A stretch of 64,000 nt of DNA from Syntrophopropionicum propionicicum_A (GTDB lineage: Bacteria; Bacillota; Desulfotomaculia; Desulfotomaculales; Pelotomaculaceae). Positions 59,882 to 64,000 of this stretch are shown here, one piece after another. The position numbers and the translations under genes were made by a program. The stretch spans positions 62,001 through 126,000 of the forward strand of contig NZ_JBMGJC010000007.1 in the NCBI RefSeq assembly GCF_048984525.1, read 5' to 3'. The notes beneath the pieces are model-generated. The model was not told the origin of the DNA. It was given only the letters and a program-made list of their open reading frames with translations, and searched no databases. Positions within the stretch are counted from its first letter, which is position 1; the number at the start of each line of letters is the position of its first letter.

Positions 59882-60586
59882 TTATATGCCGAGGTACGCC
59901 TCTTTAATATGCTCGTCATTCAGGAGCTCCTGTCCGGTGCCCTGCAGGTAGATCTTGCCGTTTTCAAGGACGTAGGCGCGGTGGCACATCTTTAAGGTAG
60001 ACACAACGTTCTGTTCAACCTGCAGCACTGTAACGCCCTCGCTGTTAATTTCCTTGATATTGTCGAATATTTGCGTTACCAGCACCGGGGCCAGGCCCAG
60101 GGAAGGTTCGTCCAGGATCAGGAGCTTGGGCAGCGCCATCAGCCCCCTGCCCAATGCAAGCATCTGCTGCTGGCCGCCGGAGAGCGTCCCGGCTTCTTTG
60201 TGCTGCTTTTCCTCCAGGATGGGGAAATGCTCAAAAACTTTTTTCATGGTCTCTTTCCTCTTGGACTTTGCCTCGGGAAAAAGGGACCCCATCTCCAGGT
60301 TCTCCCGCACAGTCATTTCAGGGAAAAGCCGCCTGCCCTCCGGCACATGGATGATACCCAGCTCCGCTATTTTATACCCCGGAAGGTCGGTTATATCTTT
60401 TCCCATAAATTCAATTTTGCCCTTTTTGATTTTCAGCATGCCGGAAATGGCGTTCAGAGTAGTGGTTTTACCGGCGCCGTTGGCGCCGAGGAGCGCCACA
60501 AACTCCCCCTGGTTTACCTCAAAAGAAATATCCCACAGCACCTGTATGTCTTTATAAGCCACATCTATATTTGTTACTTTAAGCAT
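59882..60586 (-). CDS. livF: ABC transporter ATPase LivF (operon 2)
   Basis: 234 residues. Walker A GANGAGKTT, signature LSGGQQQMLALGRGL, Walker B LLILDEPSLGL and LQVEQN. It overlaps livG by 8 bp. Clear paralogue of the ATPase at 18237; unlike operon 1 there is no acyl-CoA ligase behind it but a structured terminator. Confidence 0.92.
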   Translation of the reverse strand: MLKVTNIDVAYKDIQVLWDISFEVNQGEFVALLGANGAGKTTTLNAISGMLKIKKGKIEFMGKDITDLPGYKIAELGIIHVPEGRRLFPEMTVRENLEMGSLFPEAKSKRKETMKKVFEHFPILEEKQHKEAGTLSGGQQQMLALGRGLMALPKLLILDEPSLGLAPVLVTQIFDNIKEINSEGVTVLQVEQNVVSTLKMCHRAYVLENGKIYLQGTGQELLNDEHIKEAYLGI

Positions 60587-61298
60587 AGGCCTCTCCTAAA
60601 TATGCTTTAATTACCTCAGGGTGGTTAGCCACTTCCTGCGGTTTGCCCATGGCTATCTCCTTCCCGAAATTGATCGCCAGGATCCGGTCGGAAATACCCA
60701 TCATCACTTTCATGATGTGTTCAATAATAATAATGGTAACACCCGCGTCACGAATGCGCCTGATCAGCTCTATGGCCGCCTCGGACTCCTTGGGGTTGAG
60801 TCCCGCGCAGGTCTCGTCGAGCAGGAGCAGCTCAGGCTCTGTGGCCAGCGCCCTGGCTATTTCCAGCCGCTTGCGCAGGGGTATGGGCAGGCCTTTGGCT
60901 TCCCGGTGCTTATACTTGTCGAGGTTGCAGAAATTAATAATTTCTTCCGCTTTGTGCCTGGCCTTGCCGATGCTGCCAGTCCGCAAAAAAGCTCCCGCCA
61001 TTACATTTTCCTGAACGGTCATGCGCCTTAAAGGCTTAACCACCTGAAACGTCCTGCCTATGCCTATCTTGCATATTTCATGGGCCGGCAGCGTGTCTAT
61101 TCTCTTTTCATTGAAATAAATCTCGCCTGATGTGATCGGGAAGAAACGGCTCACCATATTAAACACGGTAGTTTTCCCGGAACCGTTCGGCCCGATGACA
61201 CCAAAAATTTCCCCTTTTTCAACTTTAAAAGTTAAGTCATTCACAGCGGTAAGGCCGCCAAATTTCTTAGTTATGTTTTTAGCCTCAAAGATACTCAT
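60579..61298 (-). CDS. livG: ABC transporter ATPase LivG (operon 2)
   Basis: 239 residues. Walker A GPNGSGKTT, signature region LPIPLRKRLEIARAL, Walker B LLLLDETCAGLN (Thr in place of the usual Pro after DE) and IIEHIM. The DETCAG variant is seen in some LivG proteins. ATG directly follows livM with GGGGGTG. Confidence 0.9.
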   Translation of the reverse strand: MSIFEAKNITKKFGGLTAVNDLTFKVEKGEIFGVIGPNGSGKTTVFNMVSRFFPITSGEIYFNEKRIDTLPAHEICKIGIGRTFQVVKPLRRMTVQENVMAGAFLRTGSIGKARHKAEEIINFCNLDKYKHREAKGLPIPLRKRLEIARALATEPELLLLDETCAGLNPKESEAAIELIRRIRDAGVTIIIIEHIMKVMMGISDRILAINFGKEIAMGKPQEVANHPEVIKAYLGEAYA

Positions 61299-62252
61299 CT
61301 ACACACCCCCGGCCACGCCAGCTTTTTTTCGCTGCGTTATACGTTTTAATATATCCAGCTCTCCCGCGATACCGTTGGGCAGGAACATGATAATAAGACA
61401 GACCAGCACGCCAAATACAAGCACGTTGGCAGGACCAAGGGTGGTGCGGAACAGTTCCCCCATGATAATGTAAAGTGCCGCTCCGATGGTCGGGCCCCAG
61501 GTCGTGGCCACACCGCCGAGCATAACCACCAGGATCACCATCACCGATATATTAGTCAGGTTGAACACGATGTTGGGGTCGATAAAGGCTACATAATTCA
61601 TATAGAAGGCACCCGCCAGGCCGGTGAAAAAAGCACTCGGCAGCAGGGCCAGGTTTTTGTATAAAGTTGTGGGTATGCCCAGTGAGGTAGCCGCGTCCTG
61701 GTCCTCCCTGATGGAGACCAGGTAGTAACCGATTTTGGAATGCACAATCAAATAAGTCGCCAGCAGGGTTACTGCCAGCATGGCCAGCCCGGCGTAATAG
61801 TAAAACATTTTTGACGTGATCGCGGGCATGATTAGAATTCCCTTGGCCCCGTTTGTGAAATCTGTCATATTCAGAAATACCAGCCGGAATATTTCTCCCA
61901 GCGCCAGCATGGCCAGGGCAAAATACGGGCCCCTTAAACGGAAACAGATCGCGCCGATAGGCAGGGCCGCCACTGTAGCCACCACCGGGCCCAGGAGTAT
62001 GCCCCACCAGGGAGAAAGGCCGTAGTGCAGGGTCAGAAGGCCTGCCGAGTAAGCGCCCAAACCGAAGAATGCGGCATGCCCGAACGAAACCTGGCCCGCG
62101 TAACCGCTGAGGAGGTTCCATGAGGTGCCGATGATCGCCCAGATTATGATTAAAATCATAATGTGCAGTTGGTACGGCGCTTTAATAAACAGGGGCACCA
62201 ATACAGCAATAAGAGCAAAAGCAATTGTCATTAATATATTTTTGTTTAACAT
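61299..62252 (-). CDS. livM: ABC transporter permease LivM (operon 2)
   Basis: 317 residues, eight to ten helices. GYAGQVSFGHAAFFGLGAYS is the LivM signature, and MLGGVATTWGPTIGAALY is the C-terminal loop. GAGGTGA site. It lies 7 bp after livH. Confidence 0.92.
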   Translation of the reverse strand: MLNKNILMTIAFALIAVLVPLFIKAPYQLHIMILIIIWAIIGTSWNLLSGYAGQVSFGHAAFFGLGAYSAGLLTLHYGLSPWWGILLGPVVATVAALPIGAICFRLRGPYFALAMLALGEIFRLVFLNMTDFTNGAKGILIMPAITSKMFYYYAGLAMLAVTLLATYLIVHSKIGYYLVSIREDQDAATSLGIPTTLYKNLALLPSAFFTGLAGAFYMNYVAFIDPNIVFNLTNISVMVILVVMLGGVATTWGPTIGAALYIIMGELFRTTLGPANVLVFGVLVCLIIMFLPNGIAGELDILKRITQRKKAGVAGGV

Positions 62253-62259
62253 AATTTTC

Positions 62260-63147
62260 TCACCTCTTCACTAAACTCCTTATACCACCAGGCAGGAATA
62301 AAAGTACCAGTATGAATATCACTAATCCCACCACGTCTTTATAGCCCATGGAAATATAGGTGGCGCCCAGGGACTCCGAGAGCCCCAGGATAAGCCCGCC
62401 GATTGCGGCGCCCCAGGTACTGCCCAGACCTCCAAGGATGGTGATAATGAAGGATTTAGCTGTAAACAGGTGGCCGACATCCGGGAAAAGATAAAACAGC
62501 GGCAGCAGGAGCGACCCGCCGGCGGCGGCCAGGGCGGCGCCCAGGCCAAATGTAATCATGGTGATTTTTGAGGAGTTAATACCCATAAAAACAGCGGCGT
62601 CCCGGTCCTGGGAAGTCGCCCTGATTGACTTGCCCAGATCTGATTTGGTCAGAAAAAGGTGTAAAAGGAACGTAAAAGCCATGGCGATGATAAAACCGAT
62701 TACCAGAGGCACACTTATCGACATATCGCCGATAAATACGGTGTTCGAGGAATAGCTGGTGGTGACCGAGCGGTAATCGGATTTAAAGAACAGGCGGATA
62801 CCCTCGGTCAGGACCAGCATGATGCCGACTGTTAGCAGCACCTGGTTTTCCGGCAGGATGGAATCCACTTCAACCAACCGGTTAATCATATATTTTTGAA
62901 TCAGGCAGCCCAGCAAAAACAAGACCGGCATGGCTATAAACATGCCAATATACGGGTCGATTCCGTAATTTGTGGAACAGATATAAGTTACATACATACC
63001 CACCATAACCAGCGCGCCGTGCGCCAGGTTAATAATCTTCATAACACCCATGATTAAGGTCATCCCGATGGCGATCAGCGAGTACATACCGCCAAGCAGC
63101 AAGCCGCATATTACTGTCTGGCCAAATTTAATCCATTGGTCTTCCAA
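62260..63147 (-). CDS. livH: ABC transporter permease LivH (operon 2)
   Basis: 295 residues, about eight helices. MKIINLAHGALVMVGMYVTY and FIITILGGLGSTWGAAIGGL are family motifs. TTG start with GGAGGGTGGGG upstream. A hairpin separates it from livK. Confidence 0.92.
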   Translation of the reverse strand: MEDQWIKFGQTVICGLLLGGMYSLIAIGMTLIMGVMKIINLAHGALVMVGMYVTYICSTNYGIDPYIGMFIAMPVLFLLGCLIQKYMINRLVEVDSILPENQVLLTVGIMLVLTEGIRLFFKSDYRSVTTSYSSNTVFIGDMSISVPLVIGFIIAMAFTFLLHLFLTKSDLGKSIRATSQDRDAAVFMGINSSKITMITFGLGAALAAAGGSLLLPLFYLFPDVGHLFTAKSFIITILGGLGSTWGAAIGGLILGLSESLGATYISMGYKDVVGLVIFILVLLFLPGGIRSLVKR

Positions 63148-63197
63148 AGTCTAACCCCACCCTCCGTTATGCAAAAAGCTAAAGCGTTTTTGGTACA

Positions 63198-63225
63198 AAC
63201 GGAAGGAGCATAAGCTCCTTCCGTT
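63198..63225 (-). terminator. Attenuator hairpin between livK and livH (operon 2)
   Basis: AACGGAAGGAGC-ATAA-GCTCCTTCCGTT, perfect 12-bp stem, weak U-tract (TTGTACC). It probably keeps binding-protein mRNA in excess over the permease mRNA. Confidence 0.75.
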
Positions 63226-63255
63226 CTGCCGTGTATTTAATTTAATATCAGACTG

Positions 63256-64000
63256 TTATCTCTCGTTCCATTTCGGGACAGGATAAACATAGCTGGCCGA
63301 CTTGACGTCCTCCGGCCAAATAACTTCCAGCTTCCCTTTTGACCACTGGACAACATAGGTGTTTGGCTTGTTCTGGTTGGTGAAACCTTCCCAGTCTTCG
63401 AACTTGATCGGACCCATGATGGTCTTGATGTCAGTCTGTTTCAAAGCCTGCTGAATGCCTGTGTTGGTCAGGTCCTTAGCCCTGCCCAGGGCGTCGGCTA
63501 TAACATACATCGTGGCATATGCCTGCGCGCCGTGGTAATCAGGCTCTTTCCCGTACTTCTGCTTGTATTTTTCAAAATATTCCTTCGCGCCCGGCCAGGC
63601 CACGTTCGGCACCCACAGGGTGGTGGAGGCGACAAAGTCCGAAGCGGCTCCGGCGTTTTGGTAGAACTCAGGCATGGTGTAGCCGGCTCCGTTGCCGACA
63701 AAAAGCTTGGTGTTGAAATCAAGCTCTTTCATCTGCTTCACGATCATGGAAGCGTCCATAACGTAGGAAGTCGCGAAAATCATATCCGGGTTGGTGCTTC
63801 TCAGGTTGGCCAGCATCGGCTTGAAGTCGATTGCGCCGTGCTCGTAAGCCTGGTCAAATACTATATTGATACCTCTTTTTTGGCATTCTTCCCTGAAGCC
63901 TTTGGAAGAAGATGTGCCAAAGTCTGTGTTTTCAAAAATAATGGCTACGTTTTGCGGTTTGACTACTTTCTCCAACATATCCCAGAAAGCGATGGTATAC
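63256..64000 (-). CDS. livK: Substrate-binding protein LivK (operon 2), N-terminus beyond the window
   Basis: The C-terminal 248 residues are visible; reading continues in frame through YTIAFWDMLEKV to the edge, so the ATG at 63978 is internal. Lobe motifs: VAIIFENTDFGTSSSKGFRE, DFKPMLANLRSTNPDMIF, LGRAKDLTNTGIQQALKQTD. It ends with VVQWSKGKLEVIWPEDVKSA, typical of type I amide/amino acid-binding proteins. The lobe sequence differs widely from the operon 1 protein, so a different ligand is likely. Confidence 0.9.
   Translation of the reverse strand, partial: YTIAFWDMLEKVVKPQNVAIIFENTDFGTSSSKGFREECQKRGINIVFDQAYEHGAIDFKPMLANLRSTNPDMIFATSYVMDASMIVKQMKELDFNTKLFVGNGAGYTMPEFYQNAGAASDFVASTTLWVPNVAWPGAKEYFEKYKQKYGKEPDYHGAQAYATMYVIADALGRAKDLTNTGIQQALKQTDIKTIMGPIKFEDWEGFTNQNKPNTYVVQWSKGKLEVIWPEDVKSASYVYPVPKWNER

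Overview
The window (about 64 kb, roughly half G+C) reads as chromosomal DNA of an anaerobic, spore-forming Firmicute of the Peptococcaceae / Desulfotomaculum-Pelotomaculum type. The evidence is T-box leaders, AAGGAGG-type ribosome sites, a PdaA-like spore cortex deacetylase, ADP-forming acyl-CoA synthetase, YlqG/YlqH-like flagellar homologues and many oxygen-sensitive redox proteins. The genus cannot be fixed from the sequence alone. No rRNA, tRNA, transposase or integrase gene was seen.

Layout. 1-4864: a type I-C-like CRISPR array of 75 repeats, read rightward, whose leader and cas genes must lie left of the window. 4872-16571: a rubredoxin-fused thiamine-diphosphate enzyme, a DUF2157/GDYXXLXY membrane pair, nitroreductase, PdaA-like deacetylase, a GGDEF-EAL protein, a sulfur-trafficking trio (two YeeE/YedE halves plus an MBL-rhodanese protein) and a ferritin-like protein. 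16883-23640: livKHMGF-paaK behind a T-box leader with a duplicated antiterminator. 23822-24728: a Moco/Tuco-type riboswitch, a 26-codon ORF and an orphan tungstate/molybdate-type ATPase. 24919-31234: glycosyltransferase, diguanylate cyclase, KimA-like K+ importer and a DRG-like GTPase, separated by repeat-rich gaps. 31426-34664: a metal/Fe-S group (NifU-like, two DUF5320 proteins, DUF134 regulator, NifX-like) whose three promoters share one palindromic operator.

35462-37561 is a selenium locus: a peroxiredoxin whose peroxidatic residue is encoded by in-frame UGA, divergent from a YedE-type selenium transporter and a TusA-like YedF. 37670-46896 holds a methyltransferase, a nuclease/phosphatase-fold protein, YaiI, glucan phosphorylase and an ADP-forming acyl-CoA synthetase with a BioD-like partner. 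46984-52897 is an organohalide-respiration cluster: rdhB-rdhA, a CprK-type regulator, a flavinylated NosR/CprC-type membrane protein, an unlisted 47-residue membrane protein, ApbE, a Gx-transporter protein and a NusG-II protein. 53166-55881 carries two AmmeMemoRadiSam genes set among 11-mer repeats. 56126-59647 holds a LysE exporter, flagellar homologues and a degenerate chemoreceptor. 59882-64000 is a second liv operon cut by the right edge.

How it fits together: the genes describe an anaerobe that imports amino or aromatic acids, activates them as CoA esters, conserves ATP with an ADP-forming synthetase, can respire an organohalide through exported Fe-S/cobamide and flavin carriers, and protects itself with a selenoprotein. 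Control is largely by RNA leaders and local palindromic operators. Intergenic gaps carry several small repeat families, including a 60-bp perfect palindrome used as a shared terminator.
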